Positions 1 through 10,479 are shown, counted from the stretch's first letter. The stretch: 64,000 nucleotides of DNA from Nitrosomonas sp. HPC101 (GCF_009833125.1 NZ_QRCC01000011.1:1-64000); one strand, 5' to 3'. Translations and numbers: made by a program. Notes: generated from the sequence alone by a model not told the origin.

Positions 1-157
1 ACACCGCCGCCATGAACATCCAGCTGGTCAGGACAAATGGTGAAGTTGAGGCAGGAATATCATAAGGCTGCAGAATTCTCATCAAAGCTGCCAGTACTAT
101 AGTTGATAGTATCGAGGCAAGCACCACATACAACCAGAGTTGGGGAGAATTTTCCAT
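1..157 (-). CDS. Partial membrane protein, resembles end of a urea transporter
   Basis: Open frame running off the left edge on the minus strand; an ATG at 157 is preceded directly by an in-frame TGA. The visible 52 residues hold one hydrophobic segment (WLYVVLASILSTIVLAALM) followed by PYDIPASTSPFVLTSW. The P-x-x-T-x-PFVLTxW pattern is typical of the repeat in UT-family urea channels, which would suit an ammonia oxidiser. No Shine-Dalgarno is visible before the ATG, so this may be a gene remnant rather than a true start. The family call is from memory of the motif. Confidence 0.3.
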   Translation of the reverse strand, partial: MENSPQLWLYVVLASILSTIVLAALMRILQPYDIPASTSPFVLTSWMFMAAV

Positions 158-300
158 TCAGATAAAGTCTTGCATTGCCGATGACGCAGTCACCTCTCAG
201 ATTCCCGATTTTTCATCTATTAATGTAGCAGCTCGCAATCAACTTTTGTCGACTCACGCTAATAAGTGAAAATGAAATTTGTCCTCATGATCGCGTTGAG

Positions 301-331
301 CGCCCTGTTAGGGTATAACCTTAACAGGGCG
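301..331. repeat. 14-bp inverted repeat (hairpin)
   Basis: CGCCCTGTTAGGGT, loop ATA, then ACCTTAACAGGGCG: arms of 14 bases with one mismatch. There is no T-run on either side, so a simple intrinsic terminator is unlikely. It lies between the edge membrane gene and the recombinase remnant and could be an element end or a transcript 3' structure. Confidence 0.5.
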
Positions 332-440
332 TCAGGCTGCAAGGCACAAAAGCCGTCAGAATAGAGTATGAATCTCCATTCATTGACATTGCTGTATAAA
401 GGTAATAAATTTCCATTGTACTTTTGGAAATGGTTTGTCA

Positions 441-972
441 GATAAACGTATTGGTTATGTTCGAGTCAGTAGCTTTAACCCAAACCCGGAATGACAACTG
501 GAAGGCATTCGGGTTGACCACACATTTACGGATAAGGCATCTGGCAAAGATACCCAGCGACCACAACTCGATATGTTGTTAAATTTTGTACGTGAGGATG
601 ATACGGTCGTCGTTCATAGTATGGATCGCCTGACACGTAACCTGGTAATTTACGTCGATTGCTTTAAGAGCTTACCGGTTGCGGTATCCGAGTCGAGTTT
701 ATCAAAGAAAAATTGATCTTTACCGGTGAAGATTCGCCAATGACTAACTTTACGTTGCCGATCATAGGATCTTTTGCCGAGTTCAAACGCGCGAAGGTAT
801 TGTACTTGCCAAACAACAAGGTACTTACCGAGGGCGTAAAAAATCGCTGAACGGCGAGCAGGTTGCAGAAATAAAGCGAAGAGTCATAGAAGGTGAACAA
901 AAAGCACTGATCGCCCGCAACTTAGGCATCAGCCGTGAAACGTTATACCAGTATCTGAAAACGGCAGACTGA
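441..972 (+). pseudogene. Decayed serine recombinase (resolvase/invertase family)
   Basis: Pieces of a serine site-specific recombinase are readable in three frames. The N-terminus has IGYVRVSSFNPNPE, where catalytic Ser belongs, followed by an in-frame TGA at an expected Arg codon. DKASGKDTQRPQLDMLL and VVVHSMDRLTRNL follow. After a frameshift come RVEFIKEKLIFTGED and LPIIGSFAEFKRA. After a small deletion comes the DNA-binding tail EGIVLAKQQGTYRGRKKSL ending in a helix-turn-helix (GEQVAEIKRRV...ISRETLYQYLK) and TGA. At least one nonsense codon and two frame changes make it inactive. The start is also out of frame with the nearest ATG (430). It marks a past mobile element or inversion system. 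Confidence 0.85.
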
Positions 973-1082
973 AAATATCAATTCCGTATTTAATCTCTGC
1001 GGGTTCAGATACGCTGTGTACAAGCCGCTGACAGGTGTTCGATGCCTGCCACACAATACAACAACCAAAACGGATTACGACC

Positions 1083-1658
1083 ATGAAAAAACTCATTCTT
1101 GCATTACTTCTGATCAGCGCTGTCAGCACAACGGCCTTTGCCAGCACTGACACCTATGTGCTGGACCCTAACCACACCAACGCACGCTTTGCCATTGGTC
1201 ACTTCGGCACCAGTACCAACCACGGCGGTTTTTATAATCTGACCGGAGAGATCCGCATCGACAACAAAAACCAGACCGGCGCTATGACAATCGTCATCCC
1301 CGTCGCCAGCATCAACAGCGGCAACCAGCAATTTGACGATCACCTCAAGCATGCCGATCTGTTCAATGCTGAACAATTTCCACAAATGACTTTTACCAGC
1401 ACACAATGGAAATTTGTCGATGGCAAGCCACAAACCATCATCGGCAACCTGGAACTACTGGGAAAAACGCACCCAGTCACCCTCAACAGTACCCGGTTCA
1501 ACTGCTATGAAAGCCCAATGTTTGATGGTGCCACGGTTTGTGGCGGTGACTTTGAAGCAACCATTGACCGCACCCAATGGGGCATGAATTTTATGGTCGA
1601 TGCTGGCATCCCAAAAGAAGTCAAACTCAGCATCCAGGTTGAAGCGGTAAAGCAGTAA
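1083..1658 (+). CDS. YceI-family periplasmic protein
   Basis: Protein of 191 residues starting MKKLILALLLISAVSTTAFA, a clear Sec signal peptide cut after AFA. The mature part begins STDTYVLDPNHTNARFAIGHFG and continues through a single YceI-like lipocalin-fold domain (INSGNQQFDDHLKHADLFN, FPQMTFTST). Family members bind isoprenoid-type amphiphilic ligands in the periplasm; the ligand here cannot be told. An in-frame upstream start at 1035 would add 16 residues and bury the signal peptide, so it was rejected. The gene stands alone between the recombinase remnant and a cytochrome gene on the same strand. Confidence 0.88.
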   Translation: MKKLILALLLISAVSTTAFASTDTYVLDPNHTNARFAIGHFGTSTNHGGFYNLTGEIRIDNKNQTGAMTIVIPVASINSGNQQFDDHLKHADLFNAEQFPQMTFTSTQWKFVDGKPQTIIGNLELLGKTHPVTLNSTRFNCYESPMFDGATVCGGDFEATIDRTQWGMNFMVDAGIPKEVKLSIQVEAVKQ

Positions 1659-1876
1659 CCAGAAATCAGCGGACAGGTGTCACAACCAACTCTCATTCTG
1701 CCACGAGCGATAAGTAAAAGCATCGAAGAGACGTGGCGGGCAACACTCAAATAGGGCATTGGATTGGGTGGCATCTCCAAAAGCAGCGGTTGGTCGTGTC
1801 TGCCATAGCGTTGCTGCTTCTAGGCACCGTTAAAATGGAGGGATTACCGATTGAGTAACTGAAGTTTTCAGGACAA

Positions 1877-2809
1877 ATGAAATACAATCGCAAAAATGCT
1901 TTCGACTGGCGATACGGTCAATGCCTGCGTATCGCGTCACGCTGTGGATATTTCATATTGAGTGCATGCCTGATGATCGGCCTGATCAATCCGGTTTACG
2001 CACAAGCCAATACAATTGGTATCTTCATCGAATTCAAAAATGAGGATGGATACGTCAGATCCCTGAAACCGGAAGCATTCAATACCTTCTCCAGGCAAAC
2101 AATATTAAGCGTTTTTGAAGTACACGAACGCAGAGAACGCCAGTATAAAGTTTATCCTGTACAGCCGATCTTTGACCAGATATTCGGCCCACGCTGGCGA
2201 GCCGCAGATGAAATCATTTTCACTTGCAAGGATGGCTATCAGCCCAGTATTCCAGTTGCAAAATTTCTCGCTTATGATGCCTATTTCGCTGTTGCCCGTG
2301 CAGATGATGCTCCTTTTACACTCAACAACGCGCTCCAGAATCATGAGGCTGCGGAATTAGGGCCGGCTTACCTGATCTGGGACAATCTGAAATCTCCCAT
2401 CCTGCTTGAGGAAGGTGCTTCCGATATGCCCTACCAGATCATCGGCATTGAGCTCGTTTCTTTTGCAACCCGTTTCCCGGGGATGTTTCCACCCGCAGGC
2501 ACATCTGCGGAGACAAAACGTGGTTTTCTGCATTTCCGCAAATATTGCATGGCGTGCCATACGATCAATGGTCAGGGAGGTGGCAAGGCACCCGAGCTGA
2601 ATTACCCGGTCAGCGTGACCGAATACTTCAAGCCCGAGTACTTGAGACGTTGGATAGATGATCCAGCCAGTCTGCGTTACAACACAACCATGCCGGCACT
2701 GGCGGCAGAAATACCAGAGCGGGAGAAGGTTATAGCGGAAATTATTGCTTATCTGACTGCCATGAGCGCGGTGAAACATATCCATCCCGCAAAAAACAGC
2801 AAAAAATAA
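1877..2809 (+). CDS. Exported mono-haem c-type cytochrome with N-terminal extension
   Basis: Protein of 310 residues. A long charged n-region leads into a hydrophobic segment ending NPVYA|QA, a likely signal peptide. Residues about 45-205 form a domain I cannot name with confidence (PVQPIFDQIFGPRWRAAD, FTCKDGYQPSIPV). The C-terminal about 100 residues are a class I cytochrome c: haem site CMACH, then a late TTMPAL methionine that can be the sixth ligand. It should act in the periplasm as an electron carrier or a fused redox sensor. It is separated from YceI by about 220 bases that hold no gene. Confidence 0.75.
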   Translation: MKYNRKNAFDWRYGQCLRIASRCGYFILSACLMIGLINPVYAQANTIGIFIEFKNEDGYVRSLKPEAFNTFSRQTILSVFEVHERRERQYKVYPVQPIFDQIFGPRWRAADEIIFTCKDGYQPSIPVAKFLAYDAYFAVARADDAPFTLNNALQNHEAAELGPAYLIWDNLKSPILLEEGASDMPYQIIGIELVSFATRFPGMFPPAGTSAETKRGFLHFRKYCMACHTINGQGGGKAPELNYPVSVTEYFKPEYLRRWIDDPASLRYNTTMPALAAEIPEREKVIAEIIAYLTAMSAVKHIHPAKNSKK

Positions 2810-2849
2810 CTCTATTCCTGCTGCTGGCAGCTACGTACGGTGCGTGTTT

Positions 2850-3800
2850 TCAGGCCGGGATGACAGCAATATCAGGCAGTGATGCGGGGTCGTTGATTCC
2901 TTCAAGTATTTCACCCCGGTGAATAGGCTTAACCGGATGCTGCAGAATTTTATGTACGAAATTAGGCAACGCAAGCAGGGCATGGTGCATCGCGCCGTTG
3001 TAAAGCTGCAAATCCTGCAATCCATATTGATCCAGGCGTGCATCAACCGCCAGCGAACTCAAGAGGAGAGGATCAATTTCATCAGAAGCCATGGCCATAC
3101 ACCATAACGTACCGTAGAGCGGAACATACTGCAGATAGGGCCGGACAATAGCAAACACCTCCCGTAATGAAGCGGCAACTCTTGCCATGGATGTTTGCAG
3201 ATGAATGGGGGATCCAATATGCAGTGAAATCACTCCGCCTGGATTCAAGATCTTCTGGCAGGCGCGATAAAATTCAACTGTGTAAAGATCGGTCGCCGGC
3301 CCGAACGGGTCTGTCAAATCAAGAAGGATCTGATCGAAGCGCTCGGTACCCTTTTCAATGAAAGGAAGTGCGTCACCCAGACGCAACTCAAGGCGCGGAT
3401 CGTCAAACGCGCCCTGATGAATGGCCGGCAACCATTCCTGCGCCATCCGGATAACCTCGCTATCCAACTCGGCCAGCACCAGACGTTCCAACCCGGGATA
3501 TTTGAGCAACTCTTCCGCTGCGCCACCATCACCTCCGCCTACAATCAGGGCTTGACGCACTCTGCCATGGCTGATTGCCGGCAGATGCACCATCGGTTCG
3601 TGGTAAAAAAACTCGTCACGCTCCGAAGTCATGAAACAATCGTCAATACGCATCACCCGGCCAAACAATGGGTTTTCTAAAATTTCAATTTTCTGCCAGG
3701 CTGAATTTACCTTTGCCAGTTGCCGGCTTTCACGTAAATAAAAACCAAAATCAGGACTCAAACGCTCCGCTACGTAGCGCGCCCTGCCGGATTCTTCCAT
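2850..3800 (-). CDS. speE: Spermidine synthase
   Basis: Aminopropyltransferase that makes spermidine from putrescine and decarboxylated AdoMet. The Rossmann-fold methyltransferase-like core has ALIVGGGDGGAAEELLK (nucleotide-binding GGGDGG), the acidic LAELDSEVI and the catalytic DLTDPFGPATDLYT. Length (about 316 residues) is normal. The ATG at 3800 overlaps the speD stop as TGATG; a GTG one codon upstream is the alternative. Second gene of a speD-speE operon, so substrate supply and use are co-transcribed. Confidence 0.95.
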   Translation of the reverse strand: MEESGRARYVAERLSPDFGFYLRESRQLAKVNSAWQKIEILENPLFGRVMRIDDCFMTSERDEFFYHEPMVHLPAISHGRVRQALIVGGGDGGAAEELLKYPGLERLVLAELDSEVIRMAQEWLPAIHQGAFDDPRLELRLGDALPFIEKGTERFDQILLDLTDPFGPATDLYTVEFYRACQKILNPGGVISLHIGSPIHLQTSMARVAASLREVFAIVRPYLQYVPLYGTLWCMAMASDEIDPLLLSSLAVDARLDQYGLQDLQLYNGAMHHALLALPNFVHKILQHPVKPIHRGEILEGINDPASLPDIAVIPA

Positions 3801-4207
3801 CACGCACGCTCGACCCGATGCAGATGTGGATCGGCCGGATTAAAGGCTGCCAGAATGCTATCGAACAGCTGCTGTGCCTTGGGGCGATTGTCGGATGAAT
3901 AGTTACAGACATACACATCCAGCGTCACGTAACCGGATTCTGGCCAGGTGTGTATGGATAAATGGGATTCTGCCAAGACCACTACACCGGTCACCCCCCC
4001 TCCTTCACCAAAACTGTAAAAAAGACTGCCCACTATGGTTAAACCTGCTGCAATTACATGCTGCTTACAGAGTGCTTCCAGAAAGCCAGCATCCAGCATC
4101 AAACGTTCATCACATGAACAACCGTATAAATCACCTATCAAATGCAAACCCGTTGCACTACGTTTAGTAGTAGGTAGTATAGATGTGGCGGTAATCATAG
4201 TATTCAT
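3800..4207 (-). CDS. speD: S-adenosylmethionine decarboxylase proenzyme
   Basis: Small bacterial-type AdoMet decarboxylase of 135 residues. It cleaves itself at the serine of AESHLSIHTWPE to create the pyruvoyl cofactor, then supplies decarboxylated AdoMet to SpeE. GLHLIGDLYGCSCD and FYSFGEGGGVTG match the family, including the conserved Cys after GD-Y-x. A good Shine-Dalgarno (GGGGAG) lies about 8 bases before the ATG at 4207. First gene of the speDE operon. Confidence 0.95.
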   Translation of the reverse strand: MNTMITATSILPTTKRSATGLHLIGDLYGCSCDERLMLDAGFLEALCKQHVIAAGLTIVGSLFYSFGEGGGVTGVVVLAESHLSIHTWPESGYVTLDVYVCNYSSDNRPKAQQLFDSILAAFNPADPHLHRVERA

Positions 4208-4765
4208 GAATATAACTCCCCTTTCTTTTACATGGTCCGCGAAACCGGCAAACTGTTTTTTTGCGGTGCGAAATCCGCTATCCGCGGCGCTTACACATTG
4301 TGTAGTCTTTTGGCGTGTGAATACGACTGGCAGGCGTGTCGTCGGTGATCAAGTTGCCAAGCCTTCATTTCTTCATTTTACTGTCACATAACCCTGCGAT
4401 AATCTGTTCAAGATTTAAACGGGTTCTAGACAAGCAACGTTGGCTACCCTCTGTCCGGCCAGGAAAGTTTTTAAACCGTTGATTATAACGCTCAAACTAG
4501 CCGAAACAAACACCACATACCTAAAAAGCAGGTAATACAGCCACAATCGGCTGAATATCTGCCATTTATGGCTCGATCTGCCATCAACTCAGAAACCACA
4601 GCTGGACACTCATCAATCTTTATTTGGAAACTCTGGCAGATAATAAGCTGCTGCTTTTGCTCATTGCCTGGTTGTACTGCTCCTCACTGTAAAAAATAAC
4701 CATGTCTCTTCCGGAAGAGCTGGTTGATGATTCTGATCGATATTTCATCGATGCTGAACAGGTTC
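4208..4765. other. Intergenic region upstream of speD
   Basis: 558 bases with no supported gene on either strand. It must hold the minus-strand speD promoter and the 3' end of the parB transcript. No obvious long hairpin, riboswitch-like fold or repeat was recognised by eye. Confidence 0.5.
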
Positions 4766-5599
4766 TCAGAACTTCGCAAGAATCCCGTCCAGCTGTTCAA
4801 GACTGGCGTAATGGATGATGACATTGCCGGCACCTTTTTTCCCTTGCCTGATGACGACATTGGCACCCAGTCGTGCAGACATATCCTCCTGCAGCCGTAA
4901 CAAATCCCGATCCGGAAATGACTGCTTTCTTGCAGAAGATGCCTGACTTATTCGCTTGAGCAGATTCTCAGTTTCGCGCACGGACAGCTGCCTTTGCATG
5001 ATCAGATGTGCAATTTCCAGTTGTTTCCCGGCCTCCAGCGCAAGCAGGGCACGTCCGTGCCCCATATCGATTTTTCCCTGCATAATCAGATCCTGTACTG
5101 GCGCAGCCAGATTGAGCAGACGCAGCAAATTTGAAATCGTGCTGCGTGAGTACCCCAGCGCCTGCCCGGCAATCTGGTGGGTCATACCGAATTCTTCGAT
5201 CAGGCGCTGAATACCCAACGCAGCCTCCAGAGGATTGAGATCTTCGCGCTGGATATTTTCGATCAGGGAAAGTGCAAGCGCGGATTCATCCGGTACTTCG
5301 CGCACAATGGCCGGAATCTGCTCCAGCCCGGCAATGCGGGCGGCACGCCAACGCCGTTCCCCGGCAATAATTTCATAACCCTCTGCAACCAGCGGACGCA
5401 CCAGTATTGGCTGCATAATTCCCTGTGCTTTGATTGATTCTGCCAGATCATGCAGGGATGTTTCATCCATCCTTGTCCGGGGCTGGTATTTTCCAGCCTG
5501 CAACAGATCCACAGCGAGATTCTGCAGAGAATCCGCTTTCTGGGAATTATCCGCCAGCAGCGCGTCCAAACCTCGCCCCAATCCTTTAGGCTTTGCCAT
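4766..5599 (-). CDS. parB: Chromosome-partitioning protein ParB
   Basis: About 277 residues. The N-terminus KGLGRGLDALLAD is the short segment that contacts ParA. The ParB/CTPase domain has GERRWRAARIAGL and ALIENIQREDLNPLEAA-like signatures, followed by a helix-turn-helix (MTHQIAGQALGYSRSTISN) that reads parS, and a C-terminal dimerisation region. The ATG at 5599 was preferred to a GTG two codons upstream. Lies about 50 bases downstream of parA, as in most chromosomal par loci. No parS palindrome was recognised nearby. Confidence 0.95.
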   Translation of the reverse strand: MAKPKGLGRGLDALLADNSQKADSLQNLAVDLLQAGKYQPRTRMDETSLHDLAESIKAQGIMQPILVRPLVAEGYEIIAGERRWRAARIAGLEQIPAIVREVPDESALALSLIENIQREDLNPLEAALGIQRLIEEFGMTHQIAGQALGYSRSTISNLLRLLNLAAPVQDLIMQGKIDMGHGRALLALEAGKQLEIAHLIMQRQLSVRETENLLKRISQASSARKQSFPDRDLLRLQEDMSARLGANVVIRQGKKGAGNVIIHYASLEQLDGILAKF

Positions 5600-5650
5600 A
5601 GTCACTATACAAAATAAAAATATTCATAGATATTCCGGCAAGATCAGCAA

Positions 5651-6415
5651 TCAGCCAGCTGCCGTCAGAATTTCGTTGGCCAATTCAAGATAAGCCCGGG
5701 CACCTCGGGACTGCCGATCATGATAAAGCACCGGCAATCCAAATCCCGGTGCCTCCGCCAACCGGATATTGCGGGGAATGATGGTCTGATAAACCTTGTT
5801 GCCAAAGTGTTGTTTCAACTGATCGGATACCTGTTGCGCCAGCAGATTGCGTGGATCAAACATAGTTCGCAACAGGCCTTCTATCCGGATAGAAGGATTA
5901 AAACTCGTCCGCACCCTTTTAATGGTATTAACCAGATCACTCAGCCCTTCCAATGCATAATACTCGCATTGCATGGGGATGATAACGGCATACGCCGCAC
6001 ACAGTCCGTTCAGTGTCAGCAGATTCAGCGCAGGAGGGCAATCAATCAGAATAAAATCATAATCCGCCTGTACGGCCTGCAAAGCCTTCTTCAATCGGGA
6101 TTCGCGCTGTTCCAGCGACACCATTTCCACTTCTGCGCCAGCCAGTTCCTGATTGGCCGGAAGCAGGTCATATTTTCCCGGTTGTGTCGATAAGCGCACT
6201 TCAGCAGCAGTGTGTTCGCCGAGCAGTATCTGATAAACAGTCCGATCCAGCAGACGTTTTTCCACACCGCTTCCCATGGTCGTATTACCCTGCGGATCCA
6301 GATCAACCAGCAATACCCGCTTGCCGATATTTGCCAGGCTGGCAGCCAGATTAATACTGGTCGTTGTCTTACCTACCCCTCCTTTCTGGTTGGCAATGGC
6401 AAGTATCCTGACCAT
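5651..6415 (-). CDS. parA: Chromosome-partitioning ATPase ParA (Soj)
   Basis: Deviant Walker-A ATPase: NQKGGVGKTTTSIN at the N-terminus, VLLVDLDPQGN and LIDCPPALN further on. 254 residues counting from the ATG at 6415. The open frame extends 14 codons upstream, but those residues do not belong to the family. With ParB it segregates the origin region. Third gene of the mnmG-rsmG-parA-parB order. Confidence 0.95.
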   Translation of the reverse strand: MVRILAIANQKGGVGKTTTSINLAASLANIGKRVLLVDLDPQGNTTMGSGVEKRLLDRTVYQILLGEHTAAEVRLSTQPGKYDLLPANQELAGAEVEMVSLEQRESRLKKALQAVQADYDFILIDCPPALNLLTLNGLCAAYAVIIPMQCEYYALEGLSDLVNTIKRVRTSFNPSIRIEGLLRTMFDPRNLLAQQVSDQLKQHFGNKVYQTIIPRNIRLAEAPGFGLPVLYHDRQSRGARAYLELANEILTAAG

Positions 6416-6478
6416 TGAATTACGTTTCCATACCGGCAACAGGATTATAGAATGCACTTATATTCCATTCGATAACCC

Positions 6479-7123
6479 TCATTCGGGACAGTATTGCATC
6501 ACAACCAGATGGCGCTTGGCTTTCAGACCGGGCACCGTAACCGGAATAATCTGTTCAACGGAAAACTCCGGAGGCAGTTGCATCAACTCCATATCCGGGA
6601 ATGCCCCTTTCATGGCAACAAATCGGCAATCACTCCTGTTGTTCGCACACAAGTGCCTGGACAAGTTCATGAAACGCTCGAGACTGGAAAACGCGCGCGA
6701 TATCACCGTATCCACCTTGGTATCCAGCTTTGTTTTTTCCACGCGTTCCTGCCTGATCGATATATTCGGGACATTCAGCTCAACCGCAACTTGCTGCAGG
6801 AAAGCTGCTTTTTTCTGATTGCTTTCTATCAACACCACTTGCCATTCAGGACGAGCCAGCGCAATCGGAATACCCGGTAAACCGGCGCCACTGCCAACAT
6901 CAACAACATGTGGCCCACCGATATGTGGTAATGCAACCAGGCTATCCAGCATATGCCGTGTAATCATCGATTCGAGATTGCTGACTGAAGTCAGATTATG
7001 GGTACTGTTCCACTTTGTGATGAGCTCCATGTAGCGCAACAACTGGCTGCTCAGGTGCTCTGTGTTAGCGGACAATCCCGAAATTGCCTCCAGACCTTCA
7101 TACAACTGTTTTTCCAGACTCAT
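6479..7123 (-). CDS. rsmG: 16S rRNA (guanine-527-N7)-methyltransferase RsmG
   Basis: AdoMet-dependent methyltransferase of about 214 residues with [25 protein letters not shown], the SAM motif [16 protein letters not shown] and [11 protein letters not shown]. All are characteristic of RsmG (GidB). The start at 7123 has AGGAAG 8 bases upstream and lies inside the end of mnmG (26-base overlap), implying translational coupling. It methylates G527 of 16S rRNA; loss in other bacteria gives low-level streptomycin resistance. Confidence 0.95.
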   Translation of the reverse strand: MSLEKQLYEGLEAISGLSANTEHLSSQLLRYMELITKWNSTHNLTSVSNLESMITRHMLDSLVALPHIGGPHVVDVGSGAGLPGIPIALARPEWQVVLIESNQKKAAFLQQVAVELNVPNISIRQERVEKTKLDTKVDTVISRAFSSLERFMNLSRHLCANNRSDCRFVAMKGAFPDMELMQLPPEFSVEQIIPVTVPGLKAKRHLVVMQYCPE

Positions 7124-9020
7124 GTGTTTCTTCCTGTTTAGCTGTCCGGCGTGCCATACCACGCTTCAGATGTACCAGCAATAAAGATATGGCCGCCGGT
7201 GTAATGCCGGAAATCCGCGTTGCCTGGCCGATTGTTTCCGGTTGATATTGGTTAAGTTTCTGTGTGGCTTCGCTGGAAAGTCCACGCACGGCGCTGTAAT
7301 CCAGGTTTTTTGGCAAAATCATGGCTTCGTGCTGCGCATGGCGCACCACCTCCTGTCTTTGTCGTTCTATGTAGCCTTCATATTTGACATCGATTTCCAC
7401 CTGCTGGGCAATCTGACCATCGACCACAGGCTGCTCCACCATTTCAGACAATGACATCAGCTCCACATAGCCGATGCCAGGGCGCCGCAACAAATCGTAC
7501 AGCGAATACGAACGATCGTCGGCTGATTGATCCGATGTGTGCAATTTATTTAAGGCACTGGCAAAAACCCAGGTACTACGCAATCTTGTTTTTTCAATTT
7601 CAATAGCTACGCGTTTAGCAGCAAAGGCCTGCCAGCGTGCTTCACTTACCAACCCCAGCCGATACCCGGTTTCAGTCAATCGTATATCTGCGTTGTCTTC
7701 CCTCAATTGCAAACGAAATTCGGCACGGCTGGTGAACATACGATATGGCTCTGTTACACCACGGGTCACCAGATCATCCACCAGCACACCGAGATAAGCC
7801 TCGTCACGATGTGGACACCAAGGCTCCTGCCCTCTTATCTTGAGACTGGCATTCAAACCTGCAAGCAACCCCTGAGCAGCGGCTTCCTCATACCCGGTAG
7901 TACCGTTGATCTGTCCCGCAAAGAACAATCCGTCGATTGCTTTTGTCTCCAGAGATCTTTTGAGCGCTCGCGGATCGAAATAATCGTATTCGATCGCATA
8001 ACCCGGCCGGGTAATATGGGCATTCTCCAACCCCGCGATGGAACGCACCAGCTCAACCTGCACATCGAAAGGCAGACTCGTTGAAATCCCGTTTGGATAA
8101 ATTTCGCTGGTTTCCAGACCTTCCGGTTCCAGAAAAACAGTATGCGCATCTCTGTCAGCAAAGCGCACCACCTTGTCTTCAATCGATGGACAGTAACGCG
8201 GCCCGATGCCTTCTATTTTCCCGGTGTACAGGGGCGATCGATCCAGCCCGGTGCGAATGATTTCATGAGTTTTCTCATTGGTGCGCGTCATCCAGCATGA
8301 CACCTGGCGTGGATGCTGCGCACCATTGCCCAGAAACGAAAACACCGGTATCGGCTCATCTCCCGGCTGCTCGCGTAAAACCTGGAAATTAATGGTCCGC
8401 GCATCAATCCGAGGGGGAGTGCCAGTTTTAAGCCTGCCAACCGACAAGTCCATTTCACGCAAGCGATGCGCAAGCCTGATTGATGCAGGATCGCCTGCTC
8501 TGCCTGCCTGAAAATTCTGGTCACCGACATGCGCCAGCCCCCCCAGAAACGTGCCGACCGTCAACACTACGGCGCGCGCCGAGAAAGTCATTCCAAGATG
8601 GGTAACAACACCTGTAATCCTGTCCCCATGCAGCAACAGATCATCAACAGTGGATTGCAATATCAGCAGATCAGGTTGTGCTTCCAGCCGTTTGCGTATG
8701 GCCTGACGATACAGCACACGATCAGCCTGAGCACGGGTTGCCCGAACCGCAGGGCCTTTGCTTGAATTCAGTATACGAAACTGAATGCCTGCTTCATCGA
8801 TTGCCGCAGCCATGGCTCCACCCAGTGCATCAATTTCCTTTACCAGATGCCCTTTGCCGATCCCTCCGATTGACGGATTGCACGACATTTGCCCCAACGT
8901 ATCCAGATTTTGCGTCAAGAGCAATGTTTTCCGGCCCGTCCGCGCCGCTGCCAGAGCAGCTTCCGTCCCGGCATGTCCGCCGCCCACAACGATGATGTCA
9001 AAATCTTTTGAAGAATGCAT
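7098..9020 (-). CDS. mnmG: tRNA uridine-5-carboxymethylaminomethyl modification enzyme MnmG (GidA)
   Basis: FAD-binding subunit of the MnmEG complex that modifies the wobble uridine of certain tRNAs. 640 residues. The N-terminal dinucleotide fold reads [32 protein letters not shown] and [11 protein letters not shown] are family signatures; the end [15 protein letters not shown] is the MnmE-contact helical domain. First gene of the mnmG-rsmG-parAB run. The 254 bases upstream must hold the promoter. Confidence 0.97.
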   Translation of the reverse strand: MHSSKDFDIIVVGGGHAGTEAALAAARTGRKTLLLTQNLDTLGQMSCNPSIGGIGKGHLVKEIDALGGAMAAAIDEAGIQFRILNSSKGPAVRATRAQADRVLYRQAIRKRLEAQPDLLILQSTVDDLLLHGDRITGVVTHLGMTFSARAVVLTVGTFLGGLAHVGDQNFQAGRAGDPASIRLAHRLREMDLSVGRLKTGTPPRIDARTINFQVLREQPGDEPIPVFSFLGNGAQHPRQVSCWMTRTNEKTHEIIRTGLDRSPLYTGKIEGIGPRYCPSIEDKVVRFADRDAHTVFLEPEGLETSEIYPNGISTSLPFDVQVELVRSIAGLENAHITRPGYAIEYDYFDPRALKRSLETKAIDGLFFAGQINGTTGYEEAAAQGLLAGLNASLKIRGQEPWCPHRDEAYLGVLVDDLVTRGVTEPYRMFTSRAEFRLQLREDNADIRLTETGYRLGLVSEARWQAFAAKRVAIEIEKTRLRSTWVFASALNKLHTSDQSADDRSYSLYDLLRRPGIGYVELMSLSEMVEQPVVDGQIAQQVEIDVKYEGYIERQRQEVVRHAQHEAMILPKNLDYSAVRGLSSEATQKLNQYQPETIGQATRISGITPAAISLLLVHLKRGMARRTAKQEETHESGKTVV

Positions 9021-9274
9021 AAGCAGGATTTGCTGGTTACGCAGCGTATCTGAGTAAATTCAGACAACTGCATGATCAGAATTACCAATGGAATTAACGA
9101 TATTTTATCCTAAAAACTGCATTCGGCCACGTACAAGCACCTGCAAACCCGTCCTCGATCATGGCCCTCTACACCTTACCGCCGTGTTCTTCGCTGATAT
9201 GCGCTGCTGTGGCAAGACGCTCAACAGTGAAAAACGGTTTGATTGTCTGTCAATAGCGTCAACCAGATAAATTA

Positions 9275-9949
9275 TCAGACAACCGAGTCGGTCACCGAGA
9301 AAAAATCCCTTGCCTTTGTCCCGACATACCAGGTCAACCCTTTGTTGGCAGAAAAACCAATGACTACGCCAACACCAAATGGAATAGCCTTTCTTGCAGC
9401 TTTCTTTGTGAAAGCTATTCCAGCTTTCCTGAATATTTCCTGTAGGGTTTGAAAAGGTGCCTCATTCAGATATTGTTGCATCATCTTGACGGATGCTTTT
9501 TTGCTGGATTCTTTCCCGCCTACCTTCGTCATTTCACTGATCGCGCCGAGCCCCGCAATCATTAAACAAAGGCGTTTTTCTTCCTCTATTGTAATGTCAC
9601 GGCCGTAAATCGTTGCAATGGCCATTGTCATTTCAATTTGATATTTCATGGAAAGAGCTGCATTGGCTGTTGCACCGCCGAATGTAGCCAGAACAGTGCC
9701 AAGTCCAGGGATTGCCCCTGTAAGAGCAGTCGTTCCACCAACAAAGGCGGTATAGTAAGAATAGTTTGAGATGATTTTATCAGCAGCGTAAGTATTGATC
9801 TCATCTTCCGAACGATCACTCCCGTACCGGGTTACATATTTCTCCTTGAGTTGGAGCGCCTCCTTTCTGATAGAAGCAGGCTCTGCGAGAACAAGCTCGA
9901 CTGCTTTCAGAAGGATTGGTTTGTCATTAACTTCAATGACTTTTGACAT
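9275..9949 (-). CDS. Helical membrane-associated protein of unknown function
   Basis: 224 residues with a strong Shine-Dalgarno (GGAGG) 6-7 bases before the ATG. A soluble N-terminus is followed by a glycine-rich hydrophobic stretch (FVGGTTALTGAIPGLGTVLA) and a second hydrophobic patch near the C-terminus (IPFGVGVVIGFSANKGL). The middle, MTMAIATIYGRDITIEEEKR, recalls EcsC or DUF697-like proteins, which also show Gly-rich membrane hairpins, but I would not assign the family firmly. Monocistronic by spacing. Confidence 0.7.
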   Translation of the reverse strand: MSKVIEVNDKPILLKAVELVLAEPASIRKEALQLKEKYVTRYGSDRSEDEINTYAADKIISNYSYYTAFVGGTTALTGAIPGLGTVLATFGGATANAALSMKYQIEMTMAIATIYGRDITIEEEKRLCLMIAGLGAISEMTKVGGKESSKKASVKMMQQYLNEAPFQTLQEIFRKAGIAFTKKAARKAIPFGVGVVIGFSANKGLTWYVGTKARDFFSVTDSVV

Positions 9950-10046
9950 GTCATACCTCCTTACGTTTTTGCCGTCGCCTAATGTTGCGCTCTGCGGCCA
10001 ATCGGGAGTGCAGTGGATAATTTATCCGACAGTGGTGCATTGCTCA

Positions 10047-10192
10047 TTAAGGAACCTCTGCAAAACCACCTGTGTTGTCATTTTTTCGTTAAGAATCAAC
10101 TTAAAATGCTCACTTATCACGTATAAACTCCACTTTTCGCTGATTCTGCCTTGAACTGACCACCTCGCTAACGGTTTCCAGAGGTTCCTTAA
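10047..10192. mobile_element. 146-bp MITE-like element with 18-bp terminal inverted repeats
   Basis: Left end TTAAGGAACCTCTGCAAA and right end TTTCCAGAGGTTCCTTAA are inverted copies with one mismatch. The interior has no coding capacity. A second, diverged copy in the opposite orientation lies at about 22090-22213 and shares the core GTCAGTTCAAGGCA and GGAGTTTATACGT. TTAA at both outer edges could be part of the repeat or a target duplication. It is probably mobilised by a transposase encoded elsewhere. Confidence 0.75.
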
Positions 10193-10479
10193 CAGCTCAC
10201 AAATACTACTTTAAATTGGTCGGGTGTTTTCGTTCATTAATGATGCGATAACGTAGTCTTCATCCAGAAAATCCGGGATTTTGAACAGATTCCCAGAACT
10301 GATCCAGATCAAGCCTGTCGAAGCCGCAGGTAGTGCATATCTTTTGATGAACTCCATGCGAACGGCTTCTGAACGAGCAAATAAAAATTGATACCAGCCA
10401 GTAGCAGCTTGGATTATCCGAGTTTTCATTACGAATGGACCGAATCAAATCAATTAATCACATAAAAAAGAACAGACTG

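Noticed and set aside
10211..10429. 72-codon minus-strand frame divergent from opgG
   Set aside because: No Shine-Dalgarno, no recognised family, and it occupies the opgG promoter region.
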